A stretch of DNA of 64,000 nucleotides, taken from the NCBI GenBank assembly GCA_937959115.1, contig CALGAW010000013.1, positions 1-64,000 on the forward strand, written 5' to 3'. The DNA is from an uncultured Saprospiraceae bacterium (GTDB taxonomy: Bacteria > Bacteroidota > Bacteroidia > Chitinophagales > Saprospiraceae). Position numbers and translations under genes: made by a program. The notes beneath the pieces are model-generated. The model was not told where the DNA came from and ran no database searches. It saw nothing but the letters and a program-made list of their open reading frames with translations. Shown piece by piece: positions 1 to 9,500 of this stretch (positions are counted from its first letter, which is position 1; each line of letters starts with the position of its first letter).

Positions 1-21
1 AAATCCAGTTTCTTCGGAAGT

Positions 22-106
22 GTGGGCCTACCTAAATGGCCTTAGTCTCCTAGGTTCGACCTGCCTTCCTGCGTCGGCAGGCAGGGGCCCACCTCAGGTA
101 CTAAGG
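22..106. other. Structured segment with crossing complementary arms
   Basis: Three pairs of complementary arms are visible: GTGGGCC (22-28) with GGCCCAC (86-92), CCTTAG (40-45) with CTAAGG (101-106), and CCTGCCT (60-66) with AGGCAGG (79-85). The first two pairs cross, so they would form a pseudoknot or two alternative folds. The segment is more GC-rich than its surroundings and is followed directly by a terminator-like hairpin. It may be the 3' part of a structured RNA or the 3' end of a transcript from left of the window. I recognise no known RNA family. Confidence 0.3.
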
Positions 107-135
107 CTCAACGGAATTTCGTTGAGCTGTTTTTA
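106..135 (+). terminator. Rho-independent terminator candidate
   Basis: GCTCAACG (106-113) pairs with CGTTGAGC (120-127), extended by a G-U pair around an AATT loop, and is followed by CTGTTTTTA. It would end a transcript entering from the left edge. It lies about 105 bases before the SDR gene. Confidence 0.6.
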
Positions 136-241
136 TGAAAAGTAATCTCAACAATGGAAAACATTTTGGTCAAAAATCCATTATTAATTAAGCTTATAAG
201 TTAACTTCAACACAGAAACGCATTTCAATCATAACATTTTC

Positions 242-1657
242 ATGAAAATATTATTAACCGGGGCAACAGGATACATCGGTAAAAGACTACTGCCTGTTTT
301 AGTGGAAATGGGCCATTTTGTGGTCTGCTGTGTTCGAGATCCCAACAGATTTAACCCACCAGCTTACTTATTAAACAATATCGAAATCATTCAAGCTGAT
401 TTACTGGATCCTGCTGGGCTTCAACGTATTCCAACAGATATTAATGGAGCCTATTATCTAGTGCACAGTATGTCGGCTTCCTCAAATTACAAAGAGATCG
501 AGACACAAGCAGCTAAAAATTTTAGAGCGGCAATGGATAAGACACAGGTTGAACATATCATTTATCTCAGTGGCATTGTCAACGAATCAGAATTGTCAAA
601 ACATCTTTCTTCTAGGAAAAACGTGGAAATCGAATTAGCAAAGGGTAGATACCATTTTACTACATTGAGAGCAGGAATAATCATTGGATCTGGTAGCGCT
701 TCTTTTGAAATTATCCGTGATTTAGTGGAAAAGCTTCCGATTATGATTGCTCCTAAATGGTTAAAAACGAAGTGTCAGTCGATTGGGATCTCTGATGTCA
801 TTTCCTTTCTATCACTGACATTATTCAATAAAAATACGTTTGATAAAAATTTTGACATTGGAGGAAAGGATATTTTGTCTTATGAAGAAATCTTACTTGA
901 ATATGCGAATGTTAGAAAACTAAAGCGAAGAATTTTTACGGTACCTGTAATGACTCCAAAACTATCCTCTTACTGGCTTTATTTTGTGACCTCAACTTCG
1001 TATCGGCTGGCCACCAACTTAGTCGATAGTATGAGAATTGAAGTCATTTGTAGAGATGATAAAATCAACCATATTCTTGACATTGAGCCAATTGGATATC
1101 GAGAATCCTTAGAAAAAGCATTTGACAAAATCAAAAACAACGAGATTGTATCCAGCTGGAAAGATTCAAATGTAAGTAGTGGATTCAACCCCGTTATTTC
1201 TAATTTTATTCAAGTTCCTTCCTACGGCTGCTTTATGGATAAACGGTTAAAAAAATATGTAGATCGTAAGCAATGCCTAAATAAAATCTGGAGTATTGGT
1301 GGCAAGACAGGTTGGTACTATGGCAATTGGCTTTGGCAGATTAGAGGCTATCTGGACAAGCTTGCAGGTGGGGTAGGATTAAGACGTGGGAGAACAAATC
1401 TAAATACAATTAATGTTGGGGACTCACTAGATTTCTGGCGTGTTCTTTATGCAAATAAAGAGGAGGGACGTTTGCTTCTTTTTGCTGAAATGAAATTACC
1501 TGGAGAGGCATGGTTAGAGTTTAAAATTATAGATGACGAATTAGTTCAAACGGCTACGTTCAGGCCACTTGGCATACTCGGTCGAATTTACTGGTATTCT
1601 GTATTGCCTTTTCATGGATTTATATTTAGTGGAATGCTTAAAGCGTTGACTAAGTGA
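242..1657 (+). CDS. SDR-type NAD(P)-binding oxidoreductase with C-terminal DUF2867 domain
   Basis: This 471-aa protein begins with a Rossmann fold: GATGYIG at residues 7-13 is the GxxGxxG dinucleotide-binding motif of atypical short-chain dehydrogenases. The N-terminal ~215 residues follow the NmrA/YbjT-like pattern (YLVHSMS, then IIYLSG around residue 106). Residues ~335-468 resemble DUF2867, with the aromatic stretch TGWYYGNWLW and the motif GRTNLNTINVGDSLDFWRV. The length fits the usual two-domain SDR/DUF2867 proteins. No signal peptide is present, so it should be cytoplasmic; the substrate is unknown. The ATG at 242 is kept because the Rossmann fold begins at residue 2. It is a single gene, with a terminator upstream and a convergent operon downstream. 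Confidence 0.85.
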   Translation: MKILLTGATGYIGKRLLPVLVEMGHFVVCCVRDPNRFNPPAYLLNNIEIIQADLLDPAGLQRIPTDINGAYYLVHSMSASSNYKEIETQAAKNFRAAMDKTQVEHIIYLSGIVNESELSKHLSSRKNVEIELAKGRYHFTTLRAGIIIGSGSASFEIIRDLVEKLPIMIAPKWLKTKCQSIGISDVISFLSLTLFNKNTFDKNFDIGGKDILSYEEILLEYANVRKLKRRIFTVPVMTPKLSSYWLYFVTSTSYRLATNLVDSMRIEVICRDDKINHILDIEPIGYRESLEKAFDKIKNNEIVSSWKDSNVSSGFNPVISNFIQVPSYGCFMDKRLKKYVDRKQCLNKIWSIGGKTGWYYGNWLWQIRGYLDKLAGGVGLRRGRTNLNTINVGDSLDFWRVLYANKEEGRLLLFAEMKLPGEAWLEFKIIDDELVQTATFRPLGILGRIYWYSVLPFHGFIFSGMLKALTK

Positions 1658-1863
1658 CCTAAGCAACAAAGCATCAAACGTGAAGCACCTTTCCTTCTTG
1701 AAACCTTCCCTTGTCGATCCCAAGACCTGGTTTTTTTCTTATGAAGGCAAGTTCATTTTCCAGACTTGGGGTGTTGCTATGGTTTGAAGCCTGCAGTCTT
1801 TAACCCGACGGGAATGGATTGCAATTTCTCTAATTTTTGGATCTCTTATTTCTTCTTTTTTGT

Positions 1864-2193
1864 CTATTTTGCAAAGGGGTTAAACGCTAAGCACTGCTGC
1901 ACCCAGAACTCTAGTGCTTCATCTGTCTCATAGCCTTCTGCTTCTACAAGCACAAAGCCAGTCATCTTACGACCGCTAGGATGCACTAATTGAGAGGCAT
2001 GGTCGTGTTTGGTTAATTCTTCGATGCGCTCTGGCCCTACCCTTGCCATGATGCCATGTTTGAAGATGCCGATACACATTTTTTGATCAACCATAAAAAA
2101 ATTACCGCCGAACATCTTTTTCTCCTCATAGTCTACTTGAAGCATGACTAGAGTATTTTCTAACCGTTCTATTAGTAACTTATCTATCGCCAT
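1864..2193 (-). CDS. TfoX/Sxy N-terminal domain protein
   Basis: This 109-aa protein matches the stand-alone TfoX N-terminal domain: an early helical part, then KKMFGGNFFMVDQKMCIGIF, a VGPERIEEL segment and a C-terminal FVLVEAEGYETDEALEFWVQQCLAF. Such small proteins share the fold of the competence regulator Sxy but usually lack its C-terminal domain, and their function is mostly unknown. The gene starts 7 bases after the stop of the ECF sigma factor gene and is almost certainly co-transcribed with it and with the DGPF gene. The context suggests a role in the same stress or regulatory module rather than in natural competence; that is inference. Confidence 0.85.
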   Translation of the reverse strand: MAIDKLLIERLENTLVMLQVDYEEKKMFGGNFFMVDQKMCIGIFKHGIMARVGPERIEELTKHDHASQLVHPSGRKMTGFVLVEAEGYETDEALEFWVQQCLAFNPFAK

Positions 2194-2200
2194 CTGGTAT

Positions 2201-3442
2201 TTATTTTGTTAATTGATCGATCTTTTTCAACAGGAATTTCTTCTCCGCGTCATTGTTTACTGAGGCTAACGCTTTTTGATAACAGTCGAGTGCTTTATCC
2301 TTCTTTTGAATTGTTTTATAGTAATCTGCCATCGCTCCAAAATACAAATAAGATCGTTGTTCAAGCGAAGCAGGCTTAATTTTTTGTAGCAGATCATACG
2401 CTTCATCGTTTTGTTGCAATTGAAGATGCACAATTGCTAAGTGCAAACGTGTGAATGGGGTTGCATGAAATTGATTAAGGTTCTTATAATGTTTTAAAAT
2501 GGTTTCCCAATCTGTTGCTTCAAAGGTCGGTGCATTTAGATGTACAGAAGCAATAGCGGCTTCAATTTGAAAGGTAGAAATGTCATCGTAACCAAAGGAT
2601 TTAGTCAGTGCATTGTCTCCTAGGATAATCAAAGGGCGAAACCACGTTGAGCGATCTTGGTTTTCAAGGTCTACGATTTCGTTACGCTCATTTGTTTTAC
2701 TCTCCAATCGAGCTGTATGCAAGCACATTAGGCCAAAAAGTGCATATCCAGCTCCAGAACGAAAATTTGTTTTTTTTAAGATCATTTTACAAAGGCGCAA
2801 GGCTTCTCCGCACAACTCTTTTCGGACTAAATACTCTTTTTGTCCGGAATGAAACCCTTCATTAAAAATAAGATAAATGACTTCCAGTACCCTTTTCATT
2901 CTTAAGGGGATATCCTTTTTTTCTGGCAAGCTGAATTTAATATCGTTTTCCTTGATACTTTTTCGGGCACGTGATAATCGTTTCTTTATCGTCTCTTCTT
3001 TTTGCAGTAATGCTGAAGCAATTTCCTTTGTACTAAAACCTGAAATTGTCTTTAAAGCAAATGCGATTTGTTCGATTGGTTTCAGTGTTGGGTGGCATGC
3101 GGTGAAAATCATTCTAAGCTGACTGTCCTCAATTTCGTGGTCTAAGAATAAGTCATTCAACACCATTGCAGATGGGCCAGTGACTAAGTTGTCCAGTCTT
3201 GTTTGATCAGCTTTTATTTTTCTAAGTAGATCAATCATTCTGTTCTTCGCAGCGGCGGTCAACCAGGCTTCTGGATTTTCGGGTGGGTTCATTTTCCATT
3301 TTTGAACGGCAAGAATAAAAGTATCCTGAACGGCATCTTCTACCATTTGAAGATGGGTCAATCCAAAAATTCTTGTTAAGATAGCGACCATCTTTCCATA
3401 TTGATGACGGAAAAGATGGTCGACTAATTTTTCTTGTGACAT
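2201..3442 (-). CDS. ECF42-type RNA polymerase sigma factor with C-terminal TPR-like extension
   Basis: This 413-aa sigma-70 family protein has region 2 at residues ~8-76 (EDAVQDTF, AWLTAAAKNRMIDLLR), region 4 at ~110-165 (GFSTKEIASALLQKEETIKKRL), a DUF6596-like middle part (~185-285) and helical TPR-like repeats to the C-terminus (YFGAMADYYKTIQKKDKALD near 370). This long, anti-sigma-free form is characteristic of the ECF42 group, whose genes are typically next to DGPF (YCII-like) genes. Here the DGPF gene ends 6 bases upstream and a TfoX-like gene begins 7 bases downstream. In ECF42 the C-terminal extension is needed for activity, and the target is usually the local DGPF operon, so autoregulation is likely. 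Confidence 0.93.
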   Translation of the reverse strand: MSQEKLVDHLFRHQYGKMVAILTRIFGLTHLQMVEDAVQDTFILAVQKWKMNPPENPEAWLTAAAKNRMIDLLRKIKADQTRLDNLVTGPSAMVLNDLFLDHEIEDSQLRMIFTACHPTLKPIEQIAFALKTISGFSTKEIASALLQKEETIKKRLSRARKSIKENDIKFSLPEKKDIPLRMKRVLEVIYLIFNEGFHSGQKEYLVRKELCGEALRLCKMILKKTNFRSGAGYALFGLMCLHTARLESKTNERNEIVDLENQDRSTWFRPLIILGDNALTKSFGYDDISTFQIEAAIASVHLNAPTFEATDWETILKHYKNLNQFHATPFTRLHLAIVHLQLQQNDEAYDLLQKIKPASLEQRSYLYFGAMADYYKTIQKKDKALDCYQKALASVNNDAEKKFLLKKIDQLTK

Positions 3443-3448
3443 TTGATT

Positions 3449-3796
3449 TTATTGTTCGAAAACAATCACTTCTCTAATTTCTACTGCTCCATCTAGATCA
3501 TAATCAGGGAAGTCTTCCGCTATCTTTACAACTGCATCAGCTGATTCAGCACTAACGATGTAATAACCACCAATCATTTCTTTTGCTTCAACAAACGGTC
3601 CATCTGATACAACTCTATCTGGCCCAGTCACTCGTTTAGAAACAGGAACTAATGCATTTCCTCCTTTTAAATATCCTGCTCTACCCATTTTCTCGCTCCA
3701 AGCAAACCATTTACCCATTCTTTCTTGCATCTGCTCTGGAGACAGGCCTAATTCTTCATAACTTGGTCCTAGGAAAATCATCATAAAATCTTTCAT
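3449..3796 (-). CDS. DGPF-domain (YCII-related) protein
   Basis: This 115-aa protein carries the diagnostic SDGPF motif at residues 64-68, followed by VEAKEMIGGYYIV, and an N-terminal MIFLGPSYEELGLSPEQM with a WFAWSEKM helix. YCII-like proteins have a ferredoxin-like alpha/beta fold, and their biochemical role is mostly unknown. Some annotations call DGPF proteins PhnB-like or sigma-associated. As first gene of the operon DGPF-ECF42-TfoX it is the probable main target of the sigma factor encoded next to it. Length and motif are typical. No signal peptide is present. Confidence 0.93.
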   Translation of the reverse strand: MKDFMMIFLGPSYEELGLSPEQMQERMGKWFAWSEKMGRAGYLKGGNALVPVSKRVTGPDRVVSDGPFVEAKEMIGGYYIVSAESADAVVKIAEDFPDYDLDGAVEIREVIVFEQ

Positions 3797-3867
3797 GTTC
3801 TTTTTTTTAAAATAGTTAATAATTTGAATTTTAGTTTTGAAGTTGCTTTAATCAGCTTCTTACCCAT

Positions 3868-3897
3868 GTAACGAAACAGGTATTTCAAAGGGGGACA
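3868..3897 (-). promoter_or_regulatory. Candidate ECF42-type promoter
   Basis: On the minus strand TGTCCC (3897-3892) and CGTTAC (3873-3868) lie 18 bases apart, about 70 bases before the DGPF start codon. Known ECF42 promoters carry a TGTC-type -35 and a CG-containing -10. The match is only partial and was found by eye. Confidence 0.25.
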
Positions 3898-4097
3898 TTT
3901 TTTTTTATTTTTTTATCATTGTTGTCCATTGAAATTTTGTTACACAGTCTAAAACCCCAGTGTTTACTTATCTTTTAGTCCATTTTATACTATTTTGTTT
4001 TTTTCCAGTGGTCCAACATTTTAACGATCATAATATCGCAGTTTCAATGCTTAAAACAATTTTCACCGAACAATAGTAATTCGTAATTGATTATTAT

Positions 4098-4501
4098 TGA
4101 GTCTACTCCGAAAAGTCTGTTTTTCATTAATTAACAATAAATTAGAAATAAGTTCAATGTTTAATGTTCGTTTTTGCCTTGATGAGTCTACTCTAAAAAG
4201 GTCTCTTTTTTGAAATCAAACATAATATTGTTATTGCATAAATGTGAAATGTTGCTTATGTTCATTTTTTTCTTAGCAAAAAAAAGAACCAAAAAACCCA
4301 AGAATTGTAAACTCGTTCCACTCGAACACTACAATTCGGCTCGCCCGCTCGGTTGCTTCCTGAGAAGCTGTCAATTTTGCATTAAACATGTTGTTTTGTT
4401 GTAATTTGCTTTATGGGGTTTAGTGTAATTCGTTTTTACACATTAAATTTATTGTTAATGTTTTATGTTTTATGAAAAAATGACTTTTCGGAGTAGACTC
4501 A
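4098..4501. repeat. Element bounded by 20-base inverted repeats (possible MITE or IS remnant)
   Basis: TGAGTCTACTCCGAAAAGTC at 4098-4117 recurs as its exact reverse complement at 4482-4501, enclosing ~365 bases. A third, imperfect direct copy (TGAGTCTACTC, then a changed A-run and GGTC) lies at 4183-4203. Inside, GAATTGTA (4302-4309) and TACAATTC (4330-4337) form a stem. No transposase frame is present, so it could be a non-autonomous element or a decayed insertion. No clear target-site duplication was found by eye. Confidence 0.5.
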
Positions 4502-4534
4502 TTATTCATTAACAAATAAAACAATTGTCATTGC

Positions 4535-6517
4535 TTACCCTACTAGCAAATCAGCTACCTCCTCCTTCAATACGTCAAAGTCAGGAGCAAAATAGTCTAG
4601 GTGCAAGACAGGTAATCCCTTAAGCAACACGGGTAGTCGCTTTCCCTTGCTCGTTACTAGAATCGTTTGTATAGAGGTGCCACGTGCCATACCAACGATG
4701 TAGGCATTGAAATGTTCTAACTGATTGACATCTAAGATGATCAGCTCTGACTCCTTCAAACTTTCTAGTAGTTCGATGCCTGGACTTTCGACCTTTAAAT
4801 CATTCACCGCATATCCAAGATCGGTCAATAGCGTTTCCAAGCCTTTTTTAATTTTGGTATCTGAAACGTAAAGTGCTACCTTGCTTTGAATAGGAGCAAC
4901 TTCTTCTGACTCAATGCCTTTGTGCGGTCCCTCTTCCTTGTAATTTTGAAGGATGTTAACGATTTTAGTCTTCAAGGCGATGACCGACGCTTTCTTGTAC
5001 AAATTAATGGAGTAAAAACAATTTGGAATACCAGGTTGTCCATGAAATTGCAGATTGACTGTAATGCTTTGTCCGTCAGGTGCTTGCTTGTTGATGTATA
5101 CCGAGTCATGTACCATTTGGTCAAAAAGATCTATGATGTCTAGGTATTCCTCATTATAGAAATAATGTTTGTCACCATTCATCGTAGTCAGTCGGATGTT
5201 GGTGATTTCATCCTTTAGAAACTCATGATCAATCATTTTGATAACCCAAATCATTTGTCCTGCAGAAATTGTAGGATCAAAGTAAAAGGCATCCTGAAGT
5301 ATCGTATCTCCTGACTTTATACGTTTTTCAACCCGGTTCTCTGGAATTAGCCCTTCTCGAATCAAACTGAAGGTGGTAAGGTTTTCCTCCATTGTGGGCA
5401 AGGCAATGTAGCAATAAGCCACCGACTTTGTTAGGCTTCGAAAGTTGATACAAACCTTAACTTCATACAAGTCCTTAAATTGCTTGGATACGACAAGCAC
5501 GCCTCTTCGATTGTTTCGAAATGCCATGCGCAAATCCTTGCAATCAGACTCCGAGTAACAATAGGACTTATGCGAAGGAGAAATGAAGCGCAATTCTAAC
5601 TCGACTTCCTTGAGGACACGCTTGAAAATCTTCGTAAAAAAATCGATGATTTGATCCGACTCCAATGTACCATCCACTTCAAACTGTTGTTGTAGATATG
5701 GACGTTTGGAAATTTTCGATTTTAAAGATCTTAACTGCCGCTTATTCAGTTGCAGTTCCCGAGTGACAAAGGATTTTACTTTTTGGAGTTTGCTTTTTGA
5801 ATTGGTAGTCATTTCTAGAAACGCAAATCCACTTCTATCTTGTTCGAAGAAGAGAAACAGGTTGAATCCACTTCCATTTTCATGTTGCTTATTGATGCAG
5901 ACGATTTTTCGTTTTTCTTCCCAAAGATGATTCTTTGATGATCTAACTTGATCATCACCAAGAAGGATTAATTCATCTGAATTCAATAGTACATCCACTT
6001 CGATCAATTCCTCAGGAAAAACACGTTCATCAATCTCAAGAATCAGACGACCAAGTTGTTTCCTAGTAATTCTCTGATCAAAATTAAATGTATCTGACAA
6101 GCTAAATTCTGTTGCTTCTGATCGTTCTTTCTGTAGTTTTTCAAGATGATCGATTAGAAGTTCTTCAAGAATCTGGTTTTGCTCGAGGGATGAAGAAGAA
6201 ATCGTAAAACTGGTCTTTAATTGGGAATCAAAAGGACGAATATACATCACTATAGAAGTAGGGATTTCCCCTGGCAATTTACTTTCAGAAATCGTGACAC
6301 AATTTATAATATCTTCTTTTTCAAGGAATAAATCTCGAAGTGCATCAATATCTAAACTATAGTGATATTCACCTAACGTGGTGGTTGCGTCTATTGATCG
6401 ATTTCGAAAAGGAACTAAATGGACGGAGATTACATCTAGTGCATTCAGCAGTTTAGTAGGTGTAAAATCTACATCTAAAATAAAATCTTGCTGAACATGA
6501 AGTATTGAACTATCCAT
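4535..6517 (-). CDS. Unrecognised protein with four divergent repeats and a receiver-like C-terminus
   Basis: I do not recognise this 660-aa protein. It has no signal peptide or membrane segment. Residues ~15-145, ~150-265, ~280-395 and ~415-540 share one order of elements: a start of the type xxQLxxLIxxIDxxxxxEE, a string of strands, then a beta-hairpin with a serine-containing strand and a final amphipathic helix (for example LQKVKSFVTREL and ALKTKIVNILQNY). Residues ~555-660 look like a response-regulator receiver fold: VALYVSDTKIKKGLETLLTDLGY, then ESELIILDVNQLEHF and TILVTSKGK. The LDVN aspartate could be the phospho-acceptor, but the acidic pair expected after the first strand is not clear, so it may be a pseudo-receiver. 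The gene starts 18 bases after the amidohydrolase gene and is probably co-transcribed with it. Confidence 0.75.
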   Translation of the reverse strand: MDSSILHVQQDFILDVDFTPTKLLNALDVISVHLVPFRNRSIDATTTLGEYHYSLDIDALRDLFLEKEDIINCVTISESKLPGEIPTSIVMYIRPFDSQLKTSFTISSSSLEQNQILEELLIDHLEKLQKERSEATEFSLSDTFNFDQRITRKQLGRLILEIDERVFPEELIEVDVLLNSDELILLGDDQVRSSKNHLWEEKRKIVCINKQHENGSGFNLFLFFEQDRSGFAFLEMTTNSKSKLQKVKSFVTRELQLNKRQLRSLKSKISKRPYLQQQFEVDGTLESDQIIDFFTKIFKRVLKEVELELRFISPSHKSYCYSESDCKDLRMAFRNNRRGVLVVSKQFKDLYEVKVCINFRSLTKSVAYCYIALPTMEENLTTFSLIREGLIPENRVEKRIKSGDTILQDAFYFDPTISAGQMIWVIKMIDHEFLKDEITNIRLTTMNGDKHYFYNEEYLDIIDLFDQMVHDSVYINKQAPDGQSITVNLQFHGQPGIPNCFYSINLYKKASVIALKTKIVNILQNYKEEGPHKGIESEEVAPIQSKVALYVSDTKIKKGLETLLTDLGYAVNDLKVESPGIELLESLKESELIILDVNQLEHFNAYIVGMARGTSIQTILVTSKGKRLPVLLKGLPVLHLDYFAPDFDVLKEEVADLLVG

Positions 6518-6535
6518 TGATAAGGAAATTAGTAA

Positions 6536-9500
6536 TTAATGTCTACAACTACACTTGTCTTTTTCAAAGCTATTTGATCCTTCGTGCCATTCAAAATTAC
6601 TGCTATAGTTGGTTTGCTCCCAGTAGAACTTGCTGCGGGTTGTTTCTCGTCGTACAATCTCGTTCATCGAATCACAGTCATACAAACGACCGTTGATCAT
6701 GGTGTATTGTACGGACTCCGTGTTTTGAATATTCTTTAACGGGTCTTCATCTAAAATGATTAGGTCTGCTAGTTTTCCAACCTCTAGAGAACCGATGTCT
6801 TTGCCCATTCCGATATACCGTGCACCGTTGATGGTACCTGCGCGCAGTACTTCTTCATTGGTCATACCACCCTGCTCCATCATCCAGAGTTCCCAGTGTG
6901 CCGCTAGGCCTTGCAATTGGCCATGCGATCCGAGATGTACGGGAACGCCTGCATCTGTTAGTTTTTTGAGCGATTTAGACACTAGGATATGTCCATTCTC
7001 ATATTCTTCATCTGGTATAATTGTTCTGTGTCGGCTTCTTGAATCGATAATTGCTCTAGGCGTGAAGTTGAGTAATCGTTCTTTTTCCCAAACATTTGTC
7101 TTTTGGTACCAGTAGTATTCACCATTGATTCCACCATAATTTACGACTAAAGTTGGTGTATTTCCTGCCTCAGTTGCCTTCCAGAATTGAATGACATCTT
7201 CATACAAAGGAGCGACTGGAATATTGTGTTCAATGCCCGTATGTCCGTCTGCGACCATGCTCATGTTGTGAAAGAAAAAGGAACCACCTTCTGGCACTAC
7301 AAGCATATCGAGCTCTCTAGCAGCTTGCATTACCTGTTGTCGCTGATCTCTCCTTGGTTGATTATAGCTCTTTACAGAGAATGCACCGTATGCCTTTGTT
7401 CTTCGCAATGCCGAGCGGGCGTCTTCCAAACTGTTAACAACAGCTTTAAAATCACCATCAGCACCGTAAAGGATTGTCCCTGTAGAGAAAATCCTAGGGC
7501 CAACCATTTCTCCTGCTTTTACTAGTTCAGACTGTGCAAACACCATTTCTGTGTTTGAGGAAGGATCGTGGGTTGAGGTCACACCATACGCCAAGTTAGC
7601 ATAATACGTCCATTGCTTTTGTGGGCTTGCTTGAGATCGCCAAGTTCCTAGGTGTGCGTGTACGTCGACGAGGCCTGGCATGACTGTTTTACCTGCAGCA
7701 TCAAAGGTTTTTGCACCGCTTGGAATAGGGCGAGAATCCATTGTACCAACATGGGTGATTCGATTTTCTTCTATTAGGATTAGACCGTTTTCAATGACCG
7801 TGTTTTTATCATCTATGGTAAGGATTCTAGCGTTTGTGATTGCCATTACGCCTTCTGGCTTATCTGCTTTCACCTTTAGGCCAATACTTAGTCCAATTGT
7901 ATCTATTGGCGGAAGGCTGTCTGGTGCGTTTTCTAGGAACAAAAACCGTTCGTTTAAGGCATTGGTATAATACTCCTCACCTAGAGTCCAGTGGAGCTTC
8001 TTACTATCAGCAGACCAATGCAGATTTCGCCCTTCATCTCTTCCTACTTTGACCACAGGCACTGATTTCATATCCTTGTTCAAATCAATCGGTTTCCCAG
8101 TATGTGGCATTGCTGCGATAAATACTTTGTGAAGGTCTGAAAACGCTACCCATTTGTTATCTGGGCTTGGGGTAAATTGCTTGGCGTATTTTGCTTTGAA
8201 AATCACCTTTTCATCCGTACCGTCCAGCTTACAGCTTTTGTATGTTTTCTCCATTCCGCCGCCAGAATTGAAGAAGATCCGATCATTTGTTTTATTGAAT
8301 GTCGGGTTGGATCCTTTTTGAGTAACAAGTGTTACATTTCCTCCTGTTGCGGTCATTTTGTAAATCCCAGGACGCTTGGTAAACGTGAAGCCTTGGATGT
8401 TGTTGCCTCCTTGTTTTCTAAAAATGATTTGTTTCCCATCAGTTGAGTAAGACGGTTCTCGGTAGATGCCTTTTGTGGTGGTGATTTTCCTAGGAACTCC
8501 GCCATTGATAGACACGCTGCTAATTGTTGCCATTTCTTCATCGTTCCATGTGGTAAAGAGGATGGTTCTTCCATCTGGAGAAAAGGCAGGTTCATATTCA
8601 AAATCGGTGCCTTTTGTTAGTCGTTTGGGTGTTCCGTTTGGCAACTGTTTTTTCCATAGATAACCAATAGCATTAAACACCAATGTCTTGCCATCAGGTG
8701 ATGTTTTAGCATGGCGAATCACGTGTGCTTTAAACTCATCTTCGTGTGCTGGGTATTCATTTTTAAGGGTTTCCATCATTTTGTGCTTGGCATTGACCTT
8801 AAATGGAATTGGGGTGGCATTGCAAGACTTGATGTTTACTTTCCAAAGTTTTCCTTTCCCCCAGATTGCTACATGCTGATTATCGGGAAACCAGTTATAC
8901 CCTGTGTATACTCCAAAAATCGCCCAAGCTTCTTGCTGATCCTTTCCTAGGCCGTCAAATGCAGGCCACTCCTCCCCTGTTTCTAAGTTATGGATGTAGA
9001 GCACTGTTTTAGTGCGCACTCTTGTCACATACGCTAACAACTTGCCATCGGGCGAAATTTGCGGACGGTGGGCGCCTCCTGGTCCAGTGATGATGTTTTC
9101 TACCTTTCCTTTTTCGCGATCGTACCGCTTGATCACATAAATCTGTTTGTTTGGGTCTTTATTGTATTGAAAATATCCACCAGGATACATGTCTTCACTA
9201 AAATACACATATCGTCCATCAGGAGAAACGCAAGGTTCATTGACATCTTGCTGCTTGTTTTTCTTTTCTGTGAGTTGAAGGCCAGAGCCACCTGTTTTGT
9301 GATACATCCACATCTCTCCAGCGCCTAGGGACCGGGTTGAGGTAAAGTGCTTTCTAGCAACGAAGTACTCGCCATCTGGCATCCAAACTGGATTATTCAT
9401 TAGGCGGAATTTCTCTTTAGTGAGTTGCTTGGCATCTGATCCATCTGTATTCATGAGCCATACGTTGTCTCCTCCTCCTAGATCACTAGTATACAGTATT

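Larger units (their letters stand above)
3797..4534. other. 738-base gap holding an inverted-repeat element
   Basis: This AT-rich stretch separates the ECF42 operon from the 660-aa gene. It contains the presumed ECF42 promoter region, a 20-base sequence in inverted orientation at 4098-4117 and 4482-4501, a degenerate direct copy at 4183-4203, and a hairpin at 4302-4337. The one open frame of moderate size inside (4210-4404) looks non-coding: it is short, has a poly-Lys stretch from an A-run and overlaps the hairpin. Confidence 0.6.

Noticed and set aside
50-66. GGTTCGA at 53-59, like a tRNA T-loop
   Set aside because: The flanking bases do not form the 5-bp T stem, and no acceptor, D or anticodon arms surround it.
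4210-4404. 64-codon open frame inside the inverted-repeat element
   Set aside because: It has a poly-Lys stretch from an A-run, overlaps a hairpin and has no homology that I recognise; it looks like repeat sequence.
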